DNA of 64,000 nucleotides from Halobacteriales archaeon QS_5_68_33 (GCA_003023785.1 PXRS01000032.1:34275-98274); one strand, 5' to 3'. Counted from the first letter of the stretch, positions 9,083 to 17,827 are shown. Program-made: numbers and translations. Notes: a model not told the origin generated them from the sequence alone.

Positions 9083-9283
9083 GCCTCGCCCTTTCAGTCC
9101 GCCAGGAGAGCAAGCTCTCCTGAACCCTGCCTCGCTCCGCTCGGCAGGACGCCAGGAACCGCACCGCGACCGCGAGCCACGCGCCTCGCACCGTTCGGCA
9201 CGCTCACGGTTCGCTCCGCTCACCGTTCGCATCGAGGCGTTCCCTTCGGTCACGCCTCGCACCGCTCGACAGCGCGCGCCACG
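9083..9283 (-). repeat. Dispersed intergenic repeat, copy 2
   Basis: Reverse-complement counterpart of 7299-7515. It contains a hairpin around 9104-9118 (CAGGAGAGC / GCTCTCCTG) and the shared outer 21-mer at 9263-9283. The gap 8857-9489 holds only this repeat and the MITE-like element at 9312-9419. Confidence 0.65.
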
Positions 9284-9311
9284 GCGGTCGTCTGGAATCG
9301 AAACACCACCC

Positions 9312-9419
9312 TAGTGTTTATCACGAGAGATTCGACGATACCCCGCCAGTCCGGTCCGGAGAAACGCTCTCACCCGGTGACCCGGCCGACTCACCGGTAC
9401 ATGCTCGTGAGAAACACTA
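9312..9419 (-). mobile_element. MITE-like element family B, copy 1
   Basis: A 108-base non-coding element with terminal inverted repeats: TAGTGTTTATCACGAG at the left and CTCGTGAGAAACACTA at the right (15 of 16 positions pair). Its reverse complement matches 21528-21630 almost end to end, including the central stretch around ACCGGTGAGTCGG and GCGTTTCTCCGGACCGG. It has no open reading frame, so it would have to be moved by a transposase encoded elsewhere. The terminal TA on each side could be a target duplication or part of the repeat. Confidence 0.75.
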
Positions 9420-9489
9420 CCAACGTCCCCACCCACGAACCGCGAGGTCGACCCGGACGCTGATACCGTCCGGCGACGAAGGTCCGGCG

Positions 9490-10785
9490 ATGACCGACGA
9501 CGAACTCGAAAAGCGGGGGGTCGTCACGGTCTTTCTGCGCCACGAGGCGGCGGTGCTCCTGTTGCGGCGCAGCGCCGAGGTCGGGTCCGACAGCGGCCAG
9601 TGGGGCGGGGTCGCCGGTCACGCGGAGGGGGACCCGGACGGCGCCGCCCGCCGGGAGATCCGCGAGGAGACGGGCCTCGGTGCGGAGGCGGTGACGCTCG
9701 TCCGTGCGGGCGACCCCTTCGAGGCGGCGGACCCGGACCTGGGGACGCCGTGGGTGGTCCACCCGTTCCTCTTCGACGCGGCGACCCGCGCGGTCGAACC
9801 CGACGACGGAACGACGGCCTACGAGTGGGTTCCGCCGACCGAGATCCGCCGGCGCGAGACCGTCCCGGACCTCTGGGGGTCTTATGACCGCGTCCGACCG
9901 ACTATCGAGACGGTCCGGAACGACCGCGAGCACGGGTCGGCGTCCCTCTCCGTCCGCGCGCTCGAGGCCCTCCGCGACGAGGCCGCGCTCGCCGGCGAAT
10001 CGGGGGACGCGACCGACACCTGGCCCGCGCTCGCCGACCTCGCGCGCGACCTCGGAAACGCGCGGCCGGCGATGCCGGTCGTCGAGAACCGGGTCAACCG
10101 GGCGATGGCCGCCGCGAGCGACGAGCGGACCGCCGCGGGCGTCGAACGCGCCGCAGGGGACGAGATAGACCGGGCGCTCGCCGCCGACGAGCGCGCCGCG
10201 GCGCGCGCGGCCGAGCGACTCCCCGCGCGGGTCGCCACCCTCTCGCGGTCGGGCACCGTCCACGGGGCGCTCCGCCGGGTCGACCCCGACGCCGTCCTCG
10301 TCGCGGAGTCCCGGCCCGGTCGGGAGGGGGTCGACACCGCCGAGCGCCTCGCCCGCGAGACGACGGCCGACGTGACGATAACGACCGACGCGGCCTTCGC
10401 CGGGGCGCTCGCCGACGCCGACGCCGAGGCGCTGGTCGTCGGTGCCGACGCGGTCCGCCCGGACGGGAGCGTCCTGAACAAGGTCGGGACCCGCGGGGCG
10501 ACGGCCGCGGCCGCCCGCGAGAAACTGGAGTGCCTCGTCGTCGCCGCGAGCGACAAGGTCCTGCCCGCGGATGGGGACGAAGACGGTCCCGCTCGCGTCG
10601 ACCGCGAGGAGCGCGACCCGGCGGCGGTGTACGACGGCCCGGCCGACGTCGCGGTGGCGAACCCCACCTTCGACCTGACGCCCGCCGACCGCATCGACGC
10701 CGTCGTCACCGAGGACGGCGTTCTCGACGCTGCCGACGTGCGCGAGGTGGCCGACCGACACCGCGACCGGGCCGGCTGGGACTGA
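9490..10785 (+). CDS. Nudix hydrolase fused to eIF2B-alpha-like domain
   Basis: A 431-residue two-domain protein. Residues 1-140 are a Nudix hydrolase with the full Nudix box (GHAEGDPDGAARREIREETG). Residues from about 150 to the end are an eIF2B alpha/beta/delta-like (ribose-1,5-bisphosphate isomerase-like) domain, with LSRSGTVHGAL, the VGADAVRPDGSVLNKVGTRG motif and the ASDKVLP motif. In archaea the second family includes the isomerase of the AMP/pentose-bisphosphate pathway, so the fusion could act on a nucleotide sugar or sugar phosphate. Its stop codon is the left end of an 84-bp-type repeat. The pathway role is inference. Confidence 0.88.
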   Translation: MTDDELEKRGVVTVFLRHEAAVLLLRRSAEVGSDSGQWGGVAGHAEGDPDGAARREIREETGLGAEAVTLVRAGDPFEAADPDLGTPWVVHPFLFDAATRAVEPDDGTTAYEWVPPTEIRRRETVPDLWGSYDRVRPTIETVRNDREHGSASLSVRALEALRDEAALAGESGDATDTWPALADLARDLGNARPAMPVVENRVNRAMAAASDERTAAGVERAAGDEIDRALAADERAAARAAERLPARVATLSRSGTVHGALRRVDPDAVLVAESRPGREGVDTAERLARETTADVTITTDAAFAGALADADAEALVVGADAVRPDGSVLNKVGTRGATAAAAREKLECLVVAASDKVLPADGDEDGPARVDREERDPAAVYDGPADVAVANPTFDLTPADRIDAVVTEDGVLDAADVREVADRHRDRAGWD

Positions 10786-10860
10786 TACGGTCGGTTGACT
10801 GTGTACCGGTGATTCGCCGGGCGGGCGAATCCCGGAAATGAGTTACAACCGACTGTATCA
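10783..10860. repeat. Stop-codon palindromic repeat (family A), copy 1
   Basis: A 78-base copy that exactly fills the space between two convergent genes. Its left TGA (10783-10785) is the stop codon of the Nudix fusion and its right TCA (10858-10860) is the stop codon of the PIN-ATPase gene on the other strand. Termini are TGATACGGTCGGTTG and CAACCGACTGTATCA. The inner arms CCGG...TCGCC and GGCGAATCCCGG also pair, so either strand's RNA would fold into a long imperfect hairpin. Confidence 0.85.
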
Positions 10861-12801
10861 GGAAGGAACGACGGTGATCGTCTTCCCGCGGTCGATGGCT
10901 CGCTCCAGTTCCTCGGCGATGGCCGACCCGCGGGAGACCTGCACCTCGCCGCCCCGCGAGACGGTGGCGGTGAAGAGGTAGTCGTCGTCGGCCTGCATCT
11001 CGACGGTGTCGCCCTCGTAGCCCTCCATCGGGATGAGGACGTGCCGGGAAGTGATCTCGGGGGTAACGACCTCGCCGCCACCGCTGTCACCGGGGCCGCT
11101 CGCCCCGCCCGGTCCCCCGCTTCCGCCGGACCCGCTCCGGCCGCCGGGCTTGTCACTGAACGTCCGCACGTCGATGTCGATGCCCAGCCTGTTCTCCACG
11201 TCCGAGATGCGGCCGCCGCCCTTTCCGATGACCTGCGAGATGTCGTCGTCCTCGACGTACACGACGGCGGTGTTGGGGTCGCGGATCTGCACCTCGACGT
11301 GGCCGCGGGCGATAGAGCGGATCTCGCGCTCGACCTCCTGTTTGGCGAGGCGCTCGGTGCCGCTCTCCTCGCTCTCGGCGTCGCCCAGCGGGACCGTGAC
11401 GACCTGGCGGTTGAAGGTGTAGATCTCGTAGGCGGGCCGCCCGGTCTCGAAGTCGGTGATCGTGATGACCGGCCGGGCCAGGTCCTCCTCCATCAGGCCC
11501 TCGGGGACCTTGACCTCGGTCGCGACGTCGTAGACGGTCTCGATCTCGCCGGCCTCGATGTAGACGACGGTGTCGACGATCTGCGGGATGAGCCCGAGTT
11601 CCACGCGGCCGATGAGCCGCTGGAGGGCGTCGATCCCGCGGGTGGCGTGGACGACGCCGACCATCCCGACGCCCGCCAGTCGCATGTCGGCGAACACCTC
11701 GAAGTCGTCGGTCTTCCTGACCTCGTCGTAGACGGTGTAGTCGGGCCGGACCATCAGAAGCGAGTCGGCCGTCTTGTCCATTCGGCCGCCGAGTTCGGTG
11801 TACTGGGTGACCCGCTCGTCGACCTGCAGGTCGCGGGGTTTCTCCATGGTCTTGACCGCGAACCCCTCGTCGGCGAGATAGCCCGCGACTGCCTGGGCGA
11901 ACGTCGACTTGCCGGCGCCCGGGGATCCGGAGATGAGGACGCCACGCTGGCGTTCCGCGAGGCGCTCGCGCAACTCGTCGGCGTACTCGTAGTCGTCGAG
12001 TTCGGTCTCGACGACGGGCCGGACCGCCGTGATCTCCATCGCGTCCGAGAACGGCGGGCGGGCGATGGCGATGCGCAAGTCCCGGAACTGGACGATGGTC
12101 ATCCCCGGTTCGTCGAGTTCGACGAACCCCTCGGGGGAGGCCCGCGCGCTCTCCTCGACGTCGTGTGCGAGGGATTTGACCGCCGCCTCGGTCATGCGCT
12201 CGTCGCCGACCCGCCCGTAGGTCATCTCGCCGACGGACCCGCGCTTTGCCATCGGTTCCAGCCCCACGCGCAGGTGGACGCTCATCGTGGACTCGTCGAA
12301 GAACTCCTCCAGGTCGAGGCGCTCGACGTCACGACCGTGGGGTTCGAGGTAGAGCACGTCCAAGCCCTTCGCGCGGGCCACCTCGCTCTGGACGACGTCG
12401 CTCGTGACGAGCGTGGCGTCGTACTCGTCGGCGAGGTCGCGGATGATCGCGTCTGCCTTTCCCTCGCCGGCCTCGGGCTGTTCGGTCTCGGCGGGGCGGC
12501 GACCGACGTACTCGACGCTGATCGTGCCGTCCTCGTGCATGTCGGCGAGGCGCTGGAGCTCTTCGAGACCGTCCCAGCCGCGCCGGCGGCCGTCGTTGGC
12601 CTGGGCCTCGAGTTCGCCGACGACTGCCTCGGGGACGTAGACGGTGGCACCGGCGAACCCCTCGCCGGCCGCCGCCGAGTCCGGGTCGGCGTCGGCGTCG
12701 GCTTCGGCGGCTTCGCCGCCTTCTCGTCGCGCCTCCGGCGCGACGCACTGCTCGGACACGCGGCCATCGACGACCACGCTCGTGTCCGGAAGGATGTTCA
12801 T
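10858..12801 (-). CDS. PIN-domain ATPase with KH domain (PINc/VapC-like ATPase)
   Basis: A 647-residue archaeal protein in three parts. The N-terminus (1-150) is a PIN nuclease-like domain starting NILPDTSVVVDGRVSEQC with acidic residues in TLVTSDVVQSEVA. The middle (about 260-470) is a TadA/VirB11-like AAA ATPase with Walker A SGSPGAGKSTF near residue 290 and a Walker B-like VRPDYTVYDEVR. The C-terminal part has a KH RNA-binding GxxG (VIGKGGGRISDVENRLGI) near 540, then a Gly/Ser-rich linker and a small beta-rich tail. The layout suggests RNA binding or processing powered by ATP; the exact role is unknown. Its stop codon is the right end of the repeat at 10783-10860. Confidence 0.9.
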   Translation of the reverse strand: MNILPDTSVVVDGRVSEQCVAPEARREGGEAAEADADADPDSAAAGEGFAGATVYVPEAVVGELEAQANDGRRRGWDGLEELQRLADMHEDGTISVEYVGRRPAETEQPEAGEGKADAIIRDLADEYDATLVTSDVVQSEVARAKGLDVLYLEPHGRDVERLDLEEFFDESTMSVHLRVGLEPMAKRGSVGEMTYGRVGDERMTEAAVKSLAHDVEESARASPEGFVELDEPGMTIVQFRDLRIAIARPPFSDAMEITAVRPVVETELDDYEYADELRERLAERQRGVLISGSPGAGKSTFAQAVAGYLADEGFAVKTMEKPRDLQVDERVTQYTELGGRMDKTADSLLMVRPDYTVYDEVRKTDDFEVFADMRLAGVGMVGVVHATRGIDALQRLIGRVELGLIPQIVDTVVYIEAGEIETVYDVATEVKVPEGLMEEDLARPVITITDFETGRPAYEIYTFNRQVVTVPLGDAESEESGTERLAKQEVEREIRSIARGHVEVQIRDPNTAVVYVEDDDISQVIGKGGGRISDVENRLGIDIDVRTFSDKPGGRSGSGGSGGPGGASGPGDSGGGEVVTPEITSRHVLIPMEGYEGDTVEMQADDDYLFTATVSRGGEVQVSRGSAIAEELERAIDRGKTITVVPS

Positions 12802-12868
12802 ACCCGCACTTCGGCGTCCCGCCCGGATAAGCGCCCGGATAGCCGTCGACGAGTCGCCGGTCGCGGCG

Positions 12869-13393
12869 TCACCCCCAGTGTTCGTTCCCGGTCATCCGCG
12901 GGGACTGCCGACCGCCGCGTCCTTCGTCCGCGGCCGTGTCCGCGACGCGGGGGTGATACGTGCGCTCGCGACGACCGATGTCCTCTGTCTCTTCGGTCTC
13001 GAGTTTCTCCCCGAACCAGAGGACGTTTCCGTTGCAGTCCAGGACGGCGAACTGCCGCCAGCCGAAGTCGGTCGTGTGCGGGGATTTGACCACCTCCACG
13101 CCGGCGGCGTCGAGGTCGGCATACAGGTCCTCCGCGTCGTCAGTGTCGACGTACAGCGGCACCGAACCGCCGATGGTGGCCCCTTTCAACACGGGAAGTT
13201 TCTCCGCAAGCGACTCCCGCTCCTGGAACATCAGCGCGCTGTCCCCGACCATCACCTGCGCCCAGGACGGGTCCGTCTCCCCGTCGGTCGGGAGCGTCGC
13301 GACCGGTTCCGCGTCGAAGACGCGCTCGTACCAGTCGACGGTCGTCTCGACGTCCTCCACCACCAGGTCCGGAGTGATCGAATTCACCGTCAT
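12869..13393 (-). CDS. VOC family (glyoxalase/bleomycin resistance-like) protein
   Basis: A 174-residue vicinal-oxygen-chelate fold protein. The paired beta-alpha-beta modules are seen from residue 1 (NSITPDLVVEDVETTVDWYERVF) and from about 70 (SVPLYVDTDDAEDLYADLDAAGVEVV), ending with the typical FAVLDCNGNVLWFGE. The last 40 residues (from ETEETEDIGRR) are charged and probably disordered. The family includes glyoxalases, dioxygenases and antibiotic-binding proteins, and metal ligands are too variable to pick one. It stands about 70 bases from the PIN-ATPase gene on the same strand and may share a transcript or not. Confidence 0.85.
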   Translation of the reverse strand: MTVNSITPDLVVEDVETTVDWYERVFDAEPVATLPTDGETDPSWAQVMVGDSALMFQERESLAEKLPVLKGATIGGSVPLYVDTDDAEDLYADLDAAGVEVVKSPHTTDFGWRQFAVLDCNGNVLWFGEKLETEETEDIGRRERTYHPRVADTAADEGRGGRQSPRMTGNEHWG

Positions 13394-13476
13394 CCGTGGT
13401 CGACGTGACGGAGTAAATCATAATAAATCATTATGATTGCGGCGTCATACATCACGGGAGGTCTGTGGGACGGGCG

Positions 13477-13556
13477 ATACGGTCGATGTAGATCATTTCC
13501 GGATTTCGTCGAATCGGTCGGCGAAATACCGATAAATCGCCAAACCGGCCGCGTCA
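13477..13556. repeat. Stop-codon palindromic repeat (family A), copy 2
   Basis: An 80-base copy. The TCA at 13554-13556 is the stop codon of the histidine kinase gene on the minus strand. The core has the conserved arms TTCCGGATTTCGTCGAAT and ATTCGGTC/GGCGAAATACCG typical of the family. The far end (CGATACGG) lies about 85 bases from the start of the VOC gene, in its upstream region. Confidence 0.8.
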
Positions 13557-15833
13557 GTCGTCGGTCACCAGCGTTCCGGTGCCGTCCGGTTCGCCGTCGC
13601 CCGCGGCCAGGGGCAGTTCGACGACCGCGACGGCGCCGCGCTCGTCGTCCCCGTGCCCGTCGGACGGGGCCCACTCCGACCTGTCCTCGAACCAGACGTC
13701 GCCGCCGTATCGGTCTATCATCAACCGCACGAAGTAGAGTCCGAAGCCGATCGAACCTGACTCGTCCGACGTGAACGCCTCCTCGAAGATCTCCTTTTTG
13801 TACTCGTCTTCGACCCCGGGGCCGTTATCGGCGATCTCGACGGTGACGGCGTTGGCTGTGGCGGTGCCATCGACGACGATCTCGACGTGGTCCCGGTCGT
13901 TGTGTTCGATGGCGTTACCGAGGAGGTTCTCGAACACTTCCCCCAGGAAGTCGTCCGCCCGGACCGCCGAGAGGCGGTCGAGGTCGGTCGCGATGTCGAT
14001 ACTGACGTGGTCGTGGCCCCTGCGCATCTTGGTTACTTTCTCCGACAGCATCGCGCCGGGATCGACCGCCCGCAGTTCGACCGCCTCGTCGTCGCCGACG
14101 ACGGTGGTGACGGTACGCACGTTGCGGGTGAGCGCGGTGATATCCGTGACCCAGTCCTCGATAACGTCGACGTGTTCGCTCGCTTCCCCGTCGACGTGCC
14201 CCCGGAGGCCGTCGAGGTGTCCTCGGATCACCTGCATCCCGTTGAGCAGGTCGTGTCGAAGGACGCTGTTGAAAAACTCGATCTGCTCGGTGCGCGCCGC
14301 CAGGAGTTCGCGACTCTCGCGGAGTTCCTGTTCGCTCCCGACGCGGTCGAGGGCGTTTTCCGTCGACGACGCGAGGATTTCCGCCAGTCGCCGCTCCTCG
14401 TCGGTGAACCCGTCGTGGTCGGGTCCGGCGCTGATCCCGATGACGCCGTACCCACCGAGCGGATACAGCAGGGACCCGCCGAGGTTCAGCGAGACCTCGC
14501 CGGTTTCGACCTCGACGGGGTCCCCCAGCATCGGTTCGCCGGACTCGAACACCCGCCAGACGTCGCTGTCTCCCGGCCCGACTGTCACCTCGCTACGGGC
14601 CAACTGGTCCCCGAACGCCGCCTTGAGCGACTCGGCGAAGGCCGCTGGACGCAACACGTCGTCCTCGTCGTCGTACAGCATGGCGCCCGAATAGTGGTAC
14701 CCCAGCAGTTCTTCGGCGGCAGTGACCGAGATCTCGAGCACCTCCTCGGGCGTCTCGGCGGCGAGAAACCGCTGACTGACCGACTGGAGTCGTTCGAGCG
14801 CCTGTTCGCGCCGTTTCCGGATCGAGACGTCCCGGAGGACGACAACCGTCCCGCGAACCCGGTCGTACTGGTCGCTGATCGGGGCGGCGTTCAGGTCGTA
14901 GACTTCGACGCCCTCCCCGGATCCCGCCGTGGCTCCGGGCGGGACGTACTCCCCGTCTTTCGCGGCCGCTCCCAGGATACCGGGCAACAGGTCGTTGACC
15001 GGAACTCCCACCGGGTCAGGCTCGTCGATGAGCATTCTGGCAGCCGGGTTCGTGTCGACGACGACGTCGGAGTCGTCGAGGACGAAGACGGGGTCGTCTA
15101 TCCGTTTCAGGACCACCTCCGGAGCGAGCGGTTCGACGTTCAGGAACTCGTATCGAAACAGCGCAAGCGCGATGAGTACCGATTCGGCGGAGTAAAACAG
15201 GGTATTGAGACGTAGACCCGGGTGGAACTGGATGCCGGCCTCGTAGACCACCGCGCCGACGACGGTGAGCCCGATAGCTCCGGTGATAAGTCCCGTCTGC
15301 TTGCGGTACATGTTCCGCGACGAGATGAGAAACCGGACGAGGAGTCCGGTCCCCACGAACACGCCCACGTAGGCGGACACTATCGCGACCAGATACGCGA
15401 TCCCCTCGGTTCGGGTCGGCAACACCGGGAATGTAAGTCCGTTGACTGTTCTGATCACCACCGGTTTGGTGAACATGTCGACGCCACTGACCGCTGCCAT
15501 GATTGCGAAATAGCCCAGCAGCAGCCGGCGACGCCGCCGCGTCAGCCACTCGTCCCGTCCGGTGTAGGTCACCGCGAACAGCAGAAAAAATCCCACCGCG
15601 AGAAGCCACAACACGTACTCGGCGGCCAACAGCAGGTTGGTCGCTGGGGAATCGGGGACGGCGACCAGCGCGGCCAGGCCCAGTCCCACGACCCCCGGCA
15701 GTCCGGCGATCCCGGCCAACGGGCGGGCAGCCGGATGGTCGCGGTGTTTCAGCGCGACGTACGCGACGCCGAGCCCGGTCACGCCGCCGACCGCCAGCGC
15801 TCCCCCTATCAAGACGGCAACTGGGGAAGTCAT
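13554..15833 (-). CDS. Membrane sensor histidine kinase (7TM-PAS-GAF-HisKA-HATPase)
   Basis: A 759-residue sensor kinase. Residues 1-235 hold about seven hydrophobic segments of the archaeal histidine-kinase 7TM sensor type. A PAS domain follows (about 240-345, IDDPVFVLDDSDVVVDTNPAA), then a GAF domain (about 350-500), then the phosphoacceptor helix with the H-box LRHDLLNGMQVI near residue 525, and an HATPase_c domain with N-box NLLGNAIEHND and G-box DNGPGVEDEY. No response regulator lies next to it, as is common in haloarchaea. The signal sensed is unknown. The stop codon is supplied by a family A repeat. Confidence 0.93.
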   Translation of the reverse strand: MTSPVAVLIGGALAVGGVTGLGVAYVALKHRDHPAARPLAGIAGLPGVVGLGLAALVAVPDSPATNLLLAAEYVLWLLAVGFFLLFAVTYTGRDEWLTRRRRRLLLGYFAIMAAVSGVDMFTKPVVIRTVNGLTFPVLPTRTEGIAYLVAIVSAYVGVFVGTGLLVRFLISSRNMYRKQTGLITGAIGLTVVGAVVYEAGIQFHPGLRLNTLFYSAESVLIALALFRYEFLNVEPLAPEVVLKRIDDPVFVLDDSDVVVDTNPAARMLIDEPDPVGVPVNDLLPGILGAAAKDGEYVPPGATAGSGEGVEVYDLNAAPISDQYDRVRGTVVVLRDVSIRKRREQALERLQSVSQRFLAAETPEEVLEISVTAAEELLGYHYSGAMLYDDEDDVLRPAAFAESLKAAFGDQLARSEVTVGPGDSDVWRVFESGEPMLGDPVEVETGEVSLNLGGSLLYPLGGYGVIGISAGPDHDGFTDEERRLAEILASSTENALDRVGSEQELRESRELLAARTEQIEFFNSVLRHDLLNGMQVIRGHLDGLRGHVDGEASEHVDVIEDWVTDITALTRNVRTVTTVVGDDEAVELRAVDPGAMLSEKVTKMRRGHDHVSIDIATDLDRLSAVRADDFLGEVFENLLGNAIEHNDRDHVEIVVDGTATANAVTVEIADNGPGVEDEYKKEIFEEAFTSDESGSIGFGLYFVRLMIDRYGGDVWFEDRSEWAPSDGHGDDERGAVAVVELPLAAGDGEPDGTGTLVTDD

Positions 15834-16024
15834 CGAACAGAGGTCCGTCGTTGCCCGTGATATACTTTACTCCGGAAATGATACTAGTGATACTGGCGCC
15901 TGTGGTCGGACAGAGGCGGTGTTCCGCAGTACGGCGGTCCATCATGAGGCCGGATACCGGCCGGCATGGTCCACCACGCCGGTCGCCTGCGCGGCCGTCG
16001 TTCGACGGGTCGTTCGTGGGATAG

Positions 16025-16036
16025 CCGACCGTATCA
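16025..16036. repeat. Solitary terminal 12-mer of family A repeat at a stop codon
   Basis: CCGACCGTATCA, identical to the terminus of the 84-bp repeats; its TCA (16034-16036) is the stop codon of the zinc-ribbon gene on the minus strand. The rest of the element is not recognisable in the adjoining sequence, so this is a decayed or solo end. Confidence 0.6.
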
Positions 16037-16240
16037 GCGCTCGTCGCTCGCCAGTCCGCGAGCCGCGATCGTCTCGCGACAGACCGGACAGACCGCGACG
16101 GTCCGGCCGTCGCGTTCCCGGACCAGCCAGTCGCCGGTCGCGGGGCTCTCGTGGCCACAGGCCGAACAGTACAGCGTCGTCTTGGGTGGCGTGTCGTCGG
16201 GGGGCGGTGCGCGCTCGGTGTCTGTCGCGGGGACGCTCAT
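16034..16240 (-). CDS. Small zinc-ribbon protein
   Basis: A 68-residue haloarchaeal protein with two CxxC knuckles, CSACGHESP and CPVCRETIA, separated by about 25 residues (a single four-cysteine zinc ribbon). The first 20 residues are Pro/Asp/Thr-rich and probably disordered (MSVPATDTERAPPPDDTPPK). Function is unknown. It is flanked by the histidine kinase gene and the ureohydrolase gene, with a gap on each side. The stop TGA is part of the 12-mer that terminates the family A repeats. Confidence 0.8.
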   Translation of the reverse strand: MSVPATDTERAPPPDDTPPKTTLYCSACGHESPATGDWLVRERDGRTVAVCPVCRETIAARGLASDER

Positions 16241-16380
16241 TACAACGGGAGTAGGGGCTGGACACTAATAACTCTGTTTTCGACATGTTAGACCGTGACA
16301 GAAGGGATCTGAGTCGGTCGACCCCGCGATGGTGTGTCACAGAAGCGCGGTGGGGACGACCGGGACTGCGGGCCGTGCTC

Positions 16381-16462
16381 GAACTGTCGGTTGTAAATCA
16401 GTTCCGGATGTCGTCGAACCGGTCGGCGAAATACCGGTAAATCGTTGCAACGGACCGTATCA
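16381..16462. repeat. Stop-codon palindromic repeat (family A), copy 3
   Basis: An 82-base copy. The TCA at 16460-16462 is the stop codon of the ureohydrolase gene. The left end has diverged (AACTGTCGGTTGTAAATC); the core and right end (CGGACCGTATCA) are well kept. Confidence 0.8.
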
Positions 16463-17572
16463 GTCGTCGTCGGCCGGCGTCTCGACGCTACCGTTCGGGC
16501 CGAGCGGTTCCTTGGGCTTGACCGGCGAGCCCTCCTCGAGATCGTTCTCGGCCAGTGCCATGCTGCCCATGACCTCGATGATGAGGCGGTTGGCGAAGCC
16601 GCTGGTGATGCCGCCGTTGTAGGAGTTCCGGTCGCTGACGTCGTAGGCGGGCGACACCTCGACGACGTCGAACCCGAAGTCATCGGGGTCGAGCGCCTTG
16701 ACGACCTCGCGGACCATGTAGATCGCTTCGCGGGGGATCAGACCGCCGGGTTCGGGTTCACCGGTGCCCGGCGCGTAGGCGGGTTCCATCACGTCGACGT
16801 CGAAGGAGACCCAGACGGCCTCGGTCCCGTCGGTCGCACGCTGGACGGCGTCGGCGACGATGTCGTCCAGGTCCATGTTGCCGACTTCCGTCGCGGTGTA
16901 CCACTTCATGCCGATGTCGCGCATGTCCTCGTAGGTGTCGGGCCCGGGCCAGAACCCGCGGGGACCGATGAGGGTGTAGTTGTCGCCGTCCAGGATGCCC
17001 TCGTCGTAGACGCGCTTGACCCAGGCACCGTGGTCGTACTCGAAGCCGGTCAACCCGTCCTCGCCGGTGTCGGCGTGGCAGTCGAAGTGGATCAGGCCGA
17101 TGTCCTCGTAGCCGTTGGCCTCCGCCCAGCCCTTGATGTCGGGGTGGGAGATGGAGTGGTCGCCGCCGATGACGATCGGCGTCGCCTGCTCGCTGATCTC
17201 GGAGACGGCGTCTTCGATGTTGAGCTGGCTCTGACGGGTGTCACCGGGCGAGACCTGCGCGTCGCCGGTGTCGGCGACGCTGTAGGTATCGAACGGGTCG
17301 ACGCCCGTCTCGATGTTGAAGTGCTCGTAGGGCGGGGACGGTACCGTCGAGGCCGCCCGCACCGCCCGCGGGCCGTACCGGGTCCCGGGCCGGATCGTCG
17401 TCGCCGTGTCCAGGGGCGCGCCCAGGATCCCGATGTCGACGTCCTCGTCGTCGAGTTCGTCGCGCTCGACCTCGGGCAGTTTCAGGAACGTCGGGACGCC
17501 GCTGAAGATCGGCTCGTTCGCTTCCTTGTGCTTCTCGCCGTAGATGTCCTCTCCGGACCTCTCGTCTGTCAT
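16460..17572 (-). CDS. Ureohydrolase family protein (agmatinase/guanidinase-like)
   Basis: A 370-residue arginase/agmatinase superfamily enzyme that should release urea from a guanidino compound. The metal motifs are GGDHSIS, FDCHADTG and SFDVDVMEPAYAPGTG, with all expected His/Asp ligands for a binuclear site. It is about 80-100 residues longer than typical archaeal SpeB agmatinases, with an N-terminal GVPTFLKLPEVER module seen in guanidinobutyrase- and guanidinase-type members. No eIF5A or polyamine gene is close; instead a symporter gene shares its upstream element and urease lies 14 kb away. The substrate (agmatine, guanidine, guanidinobutyrate) cannot be fixed from sequence. The ATG at 17572 is the first good start; the longer frame reads through non-coding DNA. 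Confidence 0.88.
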   Translation of the reverse strand: MTDERSGEDIYGEKHKEANEPIFSGVPTFLKLPEVERDELDDEDVDIGILGAPLDTATTIRPGTRYGPRAVRAASTVPSPPYEHFNIETGVDPFDTYSVADTGDAQVSPGDTRQSQLNIEDAVSEISEQATPIVIGGDHSISHPDIKGWAEANGYEDIGLIHFDCHADTGEDGLTGFEYDHGAWVKRVYDEGILDGDNYTLIGPRGFWPGPDTYEDMRDIGMKWYTATEVGNMDLDDIVADAVQRATDGTEAVWVSFDVDVMEPAYAPGTGEPEPGGLIPREAIYMVREVVKALDPDDFGFDVVEVSPAYDVSDRNSYNGGITSGFANRLIIEVMGSMALAENDLEEGSPVKPKEPLGPNGSVETPADDD

Positions 17573-17640
17573 TTTTCGTGTGGCTCCTTCGTACGAGCGT
17601 GCGCTCGTTCGCGACGTTCTGGTGTGTACCGTTCGATAGG

Positions 17641-17694
17641 AAAAGGCTTGCCTGGGATGTATCCAAGTTCCTCCCACGAACCCCTGCGGACATG
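17641..17694 (-). promoter_or_regulatory. Upstream element shared by ureohydrolase and symporter genes, copy 1
   Basis: Two conserved blocks, AAAAGGCTTG (17641-17650) and CCCCTGCGGACATG (17681-17694), lie 30 bases apart about 70-120 bases before the ureohydrolase start. The same blocks with identical 30-base spacing are upstream of the symporter gene (20816-20869), while the 30 bases between them are not conserved. This is what a pair of regulator/promoter boxes would look like. Confidence 0.6.
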
Positions 17695-17827
17695 AACTCC
17701 TAATATGCCCTTCGAGACCGCGGGGTGGGTGCCGGCCGCGGCGACTCGGTCGAGGCGACAGCACGGGCATCCCCGGTACGGGTCCGGGAACGGCCCCGTC
17801 GCACGGACCGGAACGGGAAGCGGTGTG

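Noticed and set aside
9312-9419. Target-site duplication for the second MITE-like family
   Set aside because: TA borders both ends of copy 1, but copy 2 has TA at one end and CA at the other, so I cannot tell duplication from terminal repeat.
10783-10860. Family A repeats as ordinary intrinsic terminators
   Set aside because: Archaeal terminators are T-rich; these elements have no T-run after the stem, and their sequence (not just structure) is conserved over the whole 84 bases. A role in 3'-end formation is possible but not shown.
11041-13089. A 682-codon open frame on the plus strand opposite the PIN-ATPase gene
   Set aside because: Antisense shadow; the minus-strand gene has three recognised domains while this frame has none.
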